From: Paenibacillus pinihumi DSM 23905 = JCM 16419
GTDB taxonomy: Bacteria > Bacillota > Bacilli > Paenibacillales > Paenibacillaceae
Length of the DNA: 64,000 nt
NCBI RefSeq assembly: GCF_000422505.1
Contig: NZ_AULX01000034.1
Location: 1-64,000 of the forward strand
Reading direction: 5' to 3'
A program made the translations under genes and the position numbers. Shown here piece after piece: positions 56,156-64,000 of the stretch (positions are counted from its first letter, which is position 1; every line of letters starts with the position of its first letter). The notes beneath the pieces are model-generated. The model had not been told where the DNA came from and did not search any database. It saw nothing but the letters and a program-made list of their open reading frames with translations.

Positions 56156-56198
56156 AACCCGAATATTATAATGTCAATATAACATTTTTATACGGGTT
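56156..56198. promoter_or_regulatory. PurBox pair upstream of purR
   Basis: Inverted half-sites AACCCGAATA (56156-56165) and TATACGGGTT (56189-56198) match each other at 9 of 10 positions. The CCGAA-type cores and spacing fit the paired PurBoxes bound by PurR in B. subtilis. Confidence 0.55.
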
Positions 56199-56219
56199 TT
56201 TACAAGAAGTACGTCATTT

Positions 56220-57074
56220 TCATGTCAGCATTCTTACCACGTATACTTCTTTGCAGAACCCGCGCAACCCGTTATAAATACGGGCGACCTTGGATTCCTT
56301 GGATACAAGGCCAAATACAGTCGGTCCGCTTCCGGACATCAGCACGCCGTCCGCTCCGAGCCGCTGCATGCTTTCCTTGAGCTGCTCTACTTCGGGATAG
56401 AGCGGAAGCGTAACAGACTCAAGCACATTGCCAAGAGATGCACACATGTCGCCAAAGGAGCCTCTCTCGATGGCAGACAGCATGTCCGAGGTGGAAGGAT
56501 GGCTCGCCAGCTGAGAGGCGCGCAGCCTGCCGTACACATCAGCAGTAGATACATTGATCGGCGGCTTCGCAAGCACGACCCAGCATTGAGGCGGATTGCC
56601 GATACGCTGCAGTTTCTCACCCCGGCCTGTTGCCAGTGCAGTCCTGCCCGTAATACAAAAAGGGACATCTGAACCAAGCTCTGCCCCCAGCTCGCAAAGC
56701 TCCTCATCCGATATTCCGAGCTTCCACAGCCGGTTGAGCCCCCTTAACGCTGCTGCTGCATCGGAGCTGCCTCCTGCAAGGCCCGCTGCAACCGGAATTT
56801 TCTTATCCAAATGTATGTAGACGCCTTTGCGCACATCATATCTTTCCTTGATAAGCCTCGCAGCCTGGAACGCCAGATTTTTCTCATCCAACGGAATGTA
56901 TCCCGCCTGACTTGAAATAATAATGGTGTCCCGGGGCAGTTCCTCCATCTCCAGCCGGTCAGCCAGATCAACCATTGTCATTATCATCTCTACTTCATGA
57001 TAGCCGTCCTCCCTTTTTCGGAGAACATCCAGCAGCAAGTTAATTTTGGCTGGAGCTTTTTCATAGATCTTCAT
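56220..57074 (-). CDS. ispE: 4-diphosphocytidyl-2-C-methyl-D-erythritol kinase
   Basis: 284 residues; GHMP kinase of the MEP isoprenoid pathway. Motifs: [28 protein letters not shown], the ATP loop [17 protein letters not shown] and C-terminal [11 protein letters not shown]. It lies between sspF and purR as in B. subtilis. Confidence 0.96.
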   Translation of the reverse strand: MKIYEKAPAKINLLLDVLRKREDGYHEVEMIMTMVDLADRLEMEELPRDTIIISSQAGYIPLDEKNLAFQAARLIKERYDVRKGVYIHLDKKIPVAAGLAGGSSDAAAALRGLNRLWKLGISDEELCELGAELGSDVPFCITGRTALATGRGEKLQRIGNPPQCWVVLAKPPINVSTADVYGRLRASQLASHPSTSDMLSAIERGSFGDMCASLGNVLESVTLPLYPEVEQLKESMQRLGADGVLMSGSGPTVFGLVSKESKVARIYNGLRGFCKEVYVVRMLT

Positions 57075-57129
57075 CGTTATTCACCCGCTCGTTATCAATT
57101 ACAACTTCACATATTATAACAAATGGGCA

Positions 57130-57180
57130 CAAGAAAAGCTAAGATGATTCCGCAGCTTGCATGGAACGGATCATCCTAGC
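57130..57180 (-). terminator. Rho-independent terminator of sspF
   Basis: A long imperfect stem (GCTAGGATGATCC with GGAATCATCTTAGC), followed by TTTTCTT on the minus strand, about 30 bp after the sspF stop. Confidence 0.8.
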
Positions 57181-57211
57181 CCTGGTGTTGCATATAAGCT
57201 TTGAAACATGA

Positions 57212-57397
57212 TTATTGCTGAGGCGATTTGGCAGCGGCTTGCTCTGCCAATTGAATTGCACGTTTGACCATATTTCCGGCATCCTTGGCGCGGATGCTCC
57301 CCCAGCCTTCCTTTTGAACCGTATCATAAAAGCCCAGATCCTTGGCCAGCTCATATTTCAAGCTCTCTGACATGATGGAACGGCGTCTTCTGCTCAT
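57212..57397 (-). CDS. sspF: alpha/beta-type small acid-soluble spore protein SspF
   Basis: 61 residues from ATG 57397, which has AGGAGG 10 nt upstream. [53 protein letters not shown] matches SspF almost throughout, including the ELAKDLGF and GNMVKRAI blocks. A minor SASP that coats forespore DNA. A sigma-G promoter lies upstream. Confidence 0.95.
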   Translation of the reverse strand: MSRRRRSIMSESLKYELAKDLGFYDTVQKEGWGSIRAKDAGNMVKRAIQLAEQAAAKSPQQ

Positions 57398-57452
57398 CAG
57401 GATCAAGCCCTCCTCTCTGGCGCGATTTAAGCGCAGATGCTCTGCACACGGT

Positions 57453-57482
57453 TAGAATGCGCCAGATCGCGCCCTGTTATGC
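57453..57482 (-). promoter_or_regulatory. sigma-G promoter of sspF
   Basis: On the minus strand, GCATA (57482-57478), an 18-bp spacer and CATTCTA (57459-57453), a full match to GNATR-N18-CATNMTA. ssp genes are sigma-G-dependent. Confidence 0.68.
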
Positions 57483-57561
57483 GTCCTGGCCCCCAGAAGG
57501 CATTATACGGCAAGCAAGCGGCCTGGAAGTTTTCAGCTTGATTTAGAGCGATATAAGCATT

Positions 57562-57596
57562 TAAAAAAATACAGTACAGGGCAAGCCCTGTACTGT
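57562..57596 (-). terminator. Rho-independent terminator of veg
   Basis: A perfect 12-bp stem (ACAGTACAGGGC with its complement) followed by seven T residues, about 15 bp after the veg stop. Confidence 0.92.
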
Positions 57597-57611
57597 CTAT
57601 ACATTCATATG

Positions 57612-57884
57612 TTATTGCAGGTAGCTGATCTTGACTTGTCCATCGTCGTTGCACACGGTAACTTCAACAGACTCCGTCAATATATCTGCGTAACTGTAAG
57701 ACACCCGCTTAAAGGCGTTTTGATCTTGGTCTAGCTTCACAATAAAAACAGAGGGGTAGATTTCTTCCAACACACCGGTACGTTCGATGGTTTTCTTGCG
57801 GCCGCCATTAGCTCGGAGGCTGATTTTGGACCCGACGTGGACTTCCAGACTGCGTTTGATCTCCAACAGCGCATTTTTTGCCAT
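57612..57884 (-). CDS. veg: Veg protein
   Basis: 90 residues from ATG 57884, with GAGGTGG 9 nt upstream. [75 protein letters not shown] is typical Veg, a small SH3-like protein that stimulates biofilm genes in B. subtilis. Driven by two consensus promoters, so probably among the most strongly transcribed genes here. Confidence 0.95.
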   Translation of the reverse strand: MAKNALLEIKRSLEVHVGSKISLRANGGRKKTIERTGVLEEIYPSVFIVKLDQDQNAFKRVSYSYADILTESVEVTVCNDDGQVKISYLQ

Positions 57885-57911
57885 TGTGTACAACCACCTC
57901 TTTCTATACAC

Positions 57912-57940
57912 ATTATAACCAAAAAGAGGGAGATTGTCAA
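57912..57940 (-). promoter_or_regulatory. veg promoter P1
   Basis: On the minus strand, perfect TTGACA (57940-57935), an exact 17-bp spacer and perfect TATAAT (57917-57912), 28 bp before the start codon. Confidence 0.85.
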
Positions 57941-57952
57941 ATAAGACGAAAT

Positions 57953-57982
57953 ATTATATCAGGAGTCCAAAGTTTTTGTCAA
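57953..57982 (-). promoter_or_regulatory. veg promoter P2
   Basis: On the minus strand, perfect TTGACA (57982-57977), an 18-bp spacer and perfect TATAAT (57958-57953), 41 bp upstream of P1. Tandem veg promoters are also known in B. subtilis. Confidence 0.75.
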
Positions 57983-58078
57983 TGAACTTTTTTGAAAATT
58001 ATGTTATAGGCTTAGCAAGGCCTTTTATCAATTGAAAGATGCCTTTGTCAGCATGTACCGCCTTCGAGGCCGGATATA

Positions 58079-58120
58079 GAAAAAGGAGCTTCCCCCGGCT
58101 TGATCCGCCCAGGAAGCTCC
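58079..58120 (-). terminator. Rho-independent terminator of yabG
   Basis: GGAGCTTCC pairs with GGAAGCTCC (58120-58085) with a GC-rich interior, followed by TTTTT, 12 bp after the yabG stop. Confidence 0.9.
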
Positions 58121-58131
58121 CTCTGATGCCG

Positions 58132-59076
58132 CTACATGACGTTGTAGCCGTTATAACCGTTATAACCATTATAGCTTTGATGGTCATGATAAGCGTTCTG
58201 GCTCATCTGAGCTTTCGGTCTTGGCAAGCCAACACGGTAACGCCCCATCGTCTCAATGCCGCCAACTCCGTCAATACCGCTTATTGTGCCATTAATGACA
58301 TCTGGCAGATTAATGGTATCCTTGAACGGCGTATAGCTGGCCTTAATGGCAATGTAGACCGGATCAAGCGCATGAATCAGAATTCGGCCAGGCGAGCTGG
58401 CAAAGTTCGCTCCTGCATGCAGCAGCGCCTCATAGTGGGACTGGCACGCCCCGGCGATGACAACCAGCCCATCCTTGCTCTTGTCATAGTCCCGCGCTAC
58501 CTGTACAGCGTTCACAAAGTTCTGGGAATTTTTATACCCGTTTAAATTATAATACTCCGACCGCTGGTCTCTATGCTTGAGGACGCCATCATGGCCGGTA
58601 ATGACGATGATGTCCGGTTTAATCTGGGGCAGCAGGCGATATACCATTTCCGCCATCCTCGATTCATCGACATGAAGCCCATGAGCCGGTACTCGCATGC
58701 TTGAATACAACTGCATGCTTTTTTTCATATAATTCGCATCACCATCCAGATGGAGTACGACACCGGGCACTTCAAAATAGGATTGCGGGCTCTGCGGGGT
58801 CGGCTGCCCCTGTCCCTGCCTCTCGGTCCAACCCATCTGCTGATGAAGCTGCTGCTGCTGCATACGTTCCATTGTCTGGGTAACCTTGATTTTGACCTGC
58901 TGGGCGGCCCCCGTCAATTCCGGATTCTCGACGACAGACAGATCATCCAGCGGCGAATCCGCCAGCAAGCGATAATCCGTACCTTTGATGATTGCCGACT
59001 CATTGCGAAAGCCTTCAATACGGAAAATCACATCGCTGCCGTACGAATTGCGGACGACCAAATCCCCTGGCTTCAT
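58132..59076 (-). CDS. yabG: sporulation-specific protease YabG
   Basis: 314 residues, peptidase family U57. It processes coat proteins late in sporulation in B. subtilis. Recognisable blocks: MKPGDLVVRNSYGSDVIFRI, PGVVLHLDGDANYMKKSMQLY, VPAHGLHVDE, DIIVITGHDGVLKHRDQRS and LVVIAGACQSHYEALLHAGANFASSPGRILIHALDPVY. The C-terminus carries a short tandem YNG repeat. GAGGTG precedes the ATG; a sigma-K promoter lies next to it. Confidence 0.94.
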   Translation of the reverse strand: MKPGDLVVRNSYGSDVIFRIEGFRNESAIIKGTDYRLLADSPLDDLSVVENPELTGAAQQVKIKVTQTMERMQQQQLHQQMGWTERQGQGQPTPQSPQSYFEVPGVVLHLDGDANYMKKSMQLYSSMRVPAHGLHVDESRMAEMVYRLLPQIKPDIIVITGHDGVLKHRDQRSEYYNLNGYKNSQNFVNAVQVARDYDKSKDGLVVIAGACQSHYEALLHAGANFASSPGRILIHALDPVYIAIKASYTPFKDTINLPDVINGTISGIDGVGGIETMGRYRVGLPRPKAQMSQNAYHDHQSYNGYNGYNGYNVM

Positions 59077-59096
59077 GAATTAATCACCTCTTCGTC

Positions 59097-59125
59097 TATC
59101 CTATGGGCGAATAGCCGGATTGGTG
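59097..59125 (-). promoter_or_regulatory. sigma-K promoter of yabG
   Basis: On the minus strand, CACC (59125-59122), a 16-bp spacer and CATAGGATA (59105-59097), a full match to the sigma-K pattern mACm-N16-CATANNNTA. yabG is sigma-K-dependent in B. subtilis. The leader is very short. Confidence 0.6.
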
Positions 59126-59149
59126 AAGCCATCATGACGAAAAACAGGT

Positions 59150-60629
<1,480 letters not shown>

Positions 60630-60807
60630 ACCCACCTGTTCCTTTGCCATATAAATATCTGAACTTCCGGCCGTCAAGAAAAAAATAGCCGAAAAGCTTG
60701 TACATTCTGAAACTTTGATCCGCTCTGAAACGTCATAATTATGTAATCGCAATTTCACACCGGAAATCCCGAATGCCATAACAACACAATATCACATTTC
60801 CCGATAT

Positions 60808-60832
60808 ATAAAAAAGAAGAGGCATCGCCTCT
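60808..60832 (-). terminator. Rho-independent terminator of yabE
   Basis: A perfect 6-bp stem AGAGGC/GCCTCT with a 3-nt loop, then TTCTTTTTT. About 55 bp after the yabE stop. Confidence 0.8.
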
Positions 60833-60888
60833 CCCTATCATGACATATTTAAGCTAAAAATACGATATCATAAAGCACAGCCATGTTT

Positions 60889-62046
60889 TTAGCTTGCCTT
60901 CGGCTTGTTTGGGCCGATGACATAGACCGTATGGCCTTTTTTGCGACCAAACTTTTTCACGTAGCTTTCACTGTCAAAGTAAACGTCAATCTTGCTGCCC
61001 TTGATAGCACCGCCTGTATCTTCAGCACGACGGAAACCGACACCTTCGATATAGACCCACCATCCCATCGGAATGACATCCGGGTCAACTGCAATTGTAC
61101 GTCCTTCTTCCACCTTCGCTCCGGATGCTGTTACCCCATACTCCGGATGGCTTGAGCTCTTGCCTGTGGAAGCGACACCGGCTGAATAAGCCGTCAGCGT
61201 CACACTCTTCAATACCTTCTTCGCGTTGAAGGTTACACCTGCCTTGGTAATTGACTGAGCCCCGCCCGAACTTACAGGGGAGTAGGAAGCGACCTTTACC
61301 TCAGGCTCCTTCTTCTTGGTACCGACAGCTATAACCTTATCGACACTTTTGGTCTCGACGGTCTTGGTGACCAGCTTCTTGGATACAAGATTGCCGTCTT
61401 CATAGACCTTCTCATAATGCTCCACCAGCAAGCCTTCCTTGCCGGTCTGAACAACCTTCTGTTTACCCTCTTCAAGCGTCGGATCGTCCTTCTTCACAAC
61501 CTCGAACGGAACCTTGCGCTCTGCTTTATCAACTTGTTTATCTACACGTATGATGGATACGATCATGTCCGGATTTAACTGTGCATTTAAAGCGGGTTGA
61601 ATTTTATCCTCATCTGAAAGCGATATATTGAATTCTCCGATCGCCGCTTTCACGGTTTTCTCTGTTGTGTAGAATGTATTAGCCTTACCGTCTGCCTTGA
61701 CAGTAATGGGTATGGCCTGGTCAATGACAATCCGGTCACCATCCTTGATGTCCGAATCCAGGGGCATCGAAATCTTGTCGTGCTCCCCGACTGTGATAGC
61801 TTGTTCATCCAACAGGCGCTGCAGGACCCACTGCTTCGTAGAAACAACGGTTTCTTGTCCATTCAAAACGACGGATACGTTCTTATATGCCGTTCCGTAC
61901 AACAACACCAATAACATGAAAGTCATAGCGATTGAGATAATTGCACTTAATACAATCAAACGCAAATTTTCATGCTTCCATCGCAATGCGAAAGACATGC
62001 TGGATGATCGTTTACCATGGGTATCCTTTTGCTGGAACATGCCCAC
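60889..62046 (-). CDS. yabE: YabE-like cell-wall protein (DUF348, G5 and 3D domains)
   Basis: 385 residues. One membrane anchor (about 29-50), two ubiquitin-like DUF348 repeats (NVSVVLNGQETVVSTKQWVLQRLLDEQ, PITVKADGKANTFYTTEKTVKAAIGEF), a G5 domain (VDKQVDKAERKVPFEVVKKDD), and a C-terminal 3D domain with Asp residues (TLTAYSAGVAS ... IAVDPDVIPMGWWVYIEGVGFRRAEDTGGAIKGSKIDVYFDSE). Resembles resuscitation-promoting-factor-like murein hydrolases. The GTG start is 9 nt after AGGAGG. Preceded by a c-di-AMP riboswitch. Confidence 0.92.
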   Translation of the reverse strand: MGMFQQKDTHGKRSSSMSFALRWKHENLRLIVLSAIISIAMTFMLLVLLYGTAYKNVSVVLNGQETVVSTKQWVLQRLLDEQAITVGEHDKISMPLDSDIKDGDRIVIDQAIPITVKADGKANTFYTTEKTVKAAIGEFNISLSDEDKIQPALNAQLNPDMIVSIIRVDKQVDKAERKVPFEVVKKDDPTLEEGKQKVVQTGKEGLLVEHYEKVYEDGNLVSKKLVTKTVETKSVDKVIAVGTKKKEPEVKVASYSPVSSGGAQSITKAGVTFNAKKVLKSVTLTAYSAGVASTGKSSSHPEYGVTASGAKVEEGRTIAVDPDVIPMGWWVYIEGVGFRRAEDTGGAIKGSKIDVYFDSESYVKKFGRKKGHTVYVIGPNKPKAS

Positions 62047-62204
62047 TTCCTCGGTCCTCCTTCATAGCCCCGCCGCCAACTGTGACGCATGATTACAACT
62101 GACGCGACTATTGTAAGATTAGCGTGCAAGCACGCATTCCTCGTTAGTTCGCCATTTCCCACCCCCATGAATTATCCCTATGTCGCCCTTTTATCATATA
62201 TTCA

Positions 62205-62249
62205 AAAATAAAAAGAAGCCCGACGACAGAGGATCTGTTTCGTGGCTTC
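62205..62249 (-). terminator. riboswitch-linked intrinsic terminator
   Basis: GAAGCC (minus 62249-62244) pairs with GGCTTC (62220-62215), with an inner ACAGA/TCTGT helix, followed by TTTTTATTTT. Placed right after the aptamer and about 160 bp before yabE, so it fits an OFF switch. Confidence 0.8.
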
Positions 62250-62254
62250 CAGGC

Positions 62255-62480
62255 TGCATTTTACAAACCATGGATTGTGGGCACGAGGTTGATCTCTCTC
62301 ATATACGCTGACGAGGTTAGCTGACGGGTTCGGGCAGGAGAGACGCCCTATCATTACGCGCCGGATGCGAAGGTTATCGGCACGCTCCAAATTCACCCCA
62401 AAAATCACTATGGTTCCCCCGCTTCTCACATGCGATATCGGCTGCAGCCGTCCCCCAAATGAGAATTAAGCAAAACTGGA
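62255..62480 (-). promoter_or_regulatory. c-di-AMP riboswitch (ydaO/yuaA type) controlling yabE
   Basis: The minus strand carries conserved ydaO-motif blocks in order: GCTTAATTCTC, GGGGGA, AGCGGGGGAACC, GGGGTGAAT, CCCGAACCCGTCAGCTAACC and TCGTCAGCG. An intrinsic terminator follows directly. In this class c-di-AMP binding favours termination, often ahead of cell-wall hydrolase genes, which fits YabE downstream. The ends are approximate. Confidence 0.9.
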
Positions 62481-62510
62481 AATACAATACAACTTCAAGC
62501 TCTGAGAAAA

Positions 62511-62540
62511 ATCATACCTTCTTTCGTATCCCATTGTAAA
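62511..62540 (-). promoter_or_regulatory. promoter of the riboswitch-yabE transcript
   Basis: On the minus strand, TTTACA (62540-62535), an 18-bp spacer and TATGAT (62516-62511). The predicted start lies about 25 nt before the aptamer. Confidence 0.5.
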
Positions 62541-62575
62541 GATCATTAAAAATGCGATTTTAACGAATTTTAAGG

Positions 62576-62607
62576 AAAAACTCGCAAAATTAATTCAATT
62601 TCGCGAG
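62576..62607 (-). terminator. Rho-independent terminator of tatD
   Basis: CTCGCGAAATT pairs with AATTTTGCGAG (62607-62581), followed by TTTTT. About 50 bp after the tatD stop; it separates tatD from the riboswitch transcript. Confidence 0.88.
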
Positions 62608-62656
62608 TCAAAGTCACTTTTTTCACCCTCTAGGTCTTAAATTCTAAGTTTCTTTT

Positions 62657-63430
62657 CTATTTTTGAGGTAGACGAAAACAATTCTCAGCGTTTTCGGTCG
62701 TAATTCTTGAAATTTCTTCCAAACTTTTGCCTTTGATTTCCGCTGCCGCCTCTGCAACGAGTCTCACATAGGCGGACTCATTCCGTTTCCCACGGTAGGG
62801 GTGAGGAGCCAAATAAGGAGCATCTGTCTCCAGCAATAACCGGTCTAATGGAACCCTTTCCAAAACCTCTTTAGGGACCCTTGCATTTTTGAAAGTGACA
62901 GGCCCTCCAAACGAGATATAGAAATTCATATCCAGACATAATTTGGCGGTTTCCCAGCTGCCGGAGAAGCAGTGCATGACCCCGCCAACCTCACTTGCCT
63001 TCTCTTCTTTCAAAATGCGGACGACATCCTCATGGGCATCCCGGTTATGAATAACAATGGGTTTATTTACTTGCTTCGCCAAATTTATTTGCTCGCGAAA
63101 TACCCGCTGCTGAACATCTTTTGGTGAAGTATCCCAGTGATAATCTAATCCAATTTCGCCAATTGCGACCACTTTTGGATGGCTAGCCAAACTTGCAATC
63201 CAGTCTAAATCCTGAGGTTTCATCTCGATGCTGTCGACCGGATGCCAGCCGACGATGGCATAGATGAAATCGTATTTTTCCGCCAATTTCATCGTGGTCG
63301 GAATCGTCTCGCGATTGAAGCCAACATTGAGAATTCGGCTGATTCCCGCCTCCTGCGCGCGCTCAATAACGAGCTCGCGGTCTTCGTCGAAATTGGGAGA
63401 ATCAAGGTGTGCATGTGTATCAATCAACAA
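62657..63430 (-). CDS. tatD: TatD-family metal-dependent deoxyribonuclease
   Basis: 257 residues from TTG 63430, which has AAAGGGG 9 nt upstream; an ATG 12 codons earlier lacks a site and adds non-family sequence. Metal ligands of the amidohydrolase fold: DTHAHLD, GEIGLDYHWD, IHNRDAHED, HCFSGS and ETDAPYLAP. In B. subtilis the homologue yabD precedes yabE in the same order. Confidence 0.95.
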   Translation of the reverse strand: MLIDTHAHLDSPNFDEDRELVIERAQEAGISRILNVGFNRETIPTTMKLAEKYDFIYAIVGWHPVDSIEMKPQDLDWIASLASHPKVVAIGEIGLDYHWDTSPKDVQQRVFREQINLAKQVNKPIVIHNRDAHEDVVRILKEEKASEVGGVMHCFSGSWETAKLCLDMNFYISFGGPVTFKNARVPKEVLERVPLDRLLLETDAPYLAPHPYRGKRNESAYVRLVAEAAAEIKGKSLEEISRITTENAENCFRLPQK

Positions 63431-63502
63431 GGAAAAATACCCCTTTCTTCTATATAATATGTACAAGCGTATGAGAACAGGCTACTATGCTGCAAATCGT
63501 CA

Positions 63503-64000
63503 TTAAATCGCGAATAACTGCCGTATTCGGGGGTCAAGTTTGTCGGCTTTTGCCTGAAGCAGATCATCTGGATAATATAGGTGGTATTTTCCAAGATGGA
63601 TCCCTGTAATGGAACGAATAATGTCAGACTTCCTCGAAATTTCTGAACACTCACCATTAGTACCTTGTAACAAAATTGGCGGCTTCTCCTCTCCTTCGGC
63701 CTTCCCTGGCTGATACACATCGTAAGGAAGGTCAAACGGGGAATCAATCTCCAGATGATAGTCTGGTCTTAATCCGGCCGCTTCAAACTCCTGGCGAATC
63801 TCATCCCACAGTGCTTCATTTTTTTCATCCATGGTTATATATTTATACAATCTCCGATGGAGAAAACGGGCGCACAGATCGGACAACAACTCATCCCTCT
63901 CTTCAGTCCATTGCATGAACACTGTCTGAGCCATCGCTTCATCGAGGAGGAAGTAATCCTGTATGGTCAAATCGCCCTCCAGCAGCTTTCGGAAAGGACG
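63503..64000 (-). CDS. HD-domain phosphohydrolase, C-terminal part (YwfO-like, partial)
   Basis: The frame is open to the window edge (codons from 64000; the residues before the first candidate start read RPFRKLLEGD), so this is the C-terminal 165 residues of a longer gene. The sequence LLEGDLTIQDYFLLDEA ... FLHRRLYKYI ... DYHLEIDSPFDLPYDVY ... LGKYHLYYPDDLL resembles the C-terminal region of YwfO-type HD-superfamily hydrolases. The HD motif itself lies outside the window. YwfO at this place is not the B. subtilis arrangement. Confidence 0.75.
   Translation of the reverse strand, partial: RPFRKLLEGDLTIQDYFLLDEAMAQTVFMQWTEERDELLSDLCARFLHRRLYKYITMDEKNEALWDEIRQEFEAAGLRPDYHLEIDSPFDLPYDVYQPGKAEGEEKPPILLQGTNGECSEISRKSDIIRSITGIHLGKYHLYYPDDLLQAKADKLDPRIRQLFAI

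Noticed and set aside
57427-57654. 75-codon minus-strand frame between sspF and veg
   Set aside because: Covers the sspF sigma-G promoter and the veg terminator; not protein-like.

Overview
The window looks like the origin-proximal region of a low-GC, endospore-forming Gram-positive, most likely Paenibacillus or a close relative. This rests on gene content and order: spoIIE, spoVT, spoVG, yabG, yabP/yabQ, sspF and fin are present. The gene series also matches the Bacillus subtilis origin-side arm read on the minus strand (tatD, yabE, rnmV, ksgA, yabG, veg, sspF, ispE, purR, ridA, spoVG, glmU, ctc/rplY, pth, fin, mfd ... spoVT, yabM, mazG/yabN, rqcP, hup, yabP, yabQ, divIC, yabR, spoIIE, yabS, yabT, tilS, hpt, ftsH ... 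coaX, hslO, yacD, cysK, pabB-pabA-pabC-folP-folB-folK, xre, dusB ... lysS, rrn). All genes but two are on the minus strand.

Layout from high to low coordinates, the direction of transcription. 64.0-60.1 kb: the end of a YwfO-type HD protein, tatD, a c-di-AMP (ydaO-type) riboswitch controlling a YabE-type G5/3D cell-wall protein, rnmV and ksgA. 59.1-54.5 kb: yabG, veg with tandem consensus promoters, sspF, ispE, purR-ridA with a PurBox pair, and spoVG with a sigma-H promoter. 54.1-46.8 kb: glmU, rplY(ctc), a lone plus-strand 80-residue gene of unknown function, pth, fin, mfd. 46.8-35.0 kb is the accessory part, wedged between mfd and spoVT: a PrsA-type foldase, a GlnR-boxed urea ABC transporter (urtABCDE), a cytosolic 5'-nucleotidase on the plus strand, and a phosphonate/phosphite ABC transporter (phnDCEE) behind four 11-bp-phased Pho boxes. 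34.6-24.4 kb: spoVT, yabM, mazG, hup-rqcP, yabP-yabQ-divIC, yabR and spoIIE with its 21-bp-spaced promoter and 0A boxes. 24.2-18.3 kb: yabS, yabT, tilS, hpt, ftsH. 18.0-10.8 kb: nadA-nadB-nadC-coaX-hslO-yacD, then cysK. 10.6-4.5 kb: the folate operon and dusB. 4.1-0.5 kb: greA, lysS, a stalk-domain secreted protein. The window ends in an rRNA operon (5' end of 16S with two promoters).

The genes are mostly core functions (translation, DNA repair, envelope, cofactor synthesis, sporulation). The nitrogen- and phosphorus-scavenging block in the middle is the main departure from the B. subtilis order. I saw no prophage, insertion sequence, CRISPR array, defence island or tRNA gene. The less expected signals are intergenic: a dispersed imperfect repeat of about 85 bp, a structured RNA candidate between divIC and yabR, a near-perfect parS site beside spoVT, and promoter motifs for sigma-F, G, H and K in front of the expected sporulation genes. 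All calls come from reading the sequence; no database search or folding program was run.
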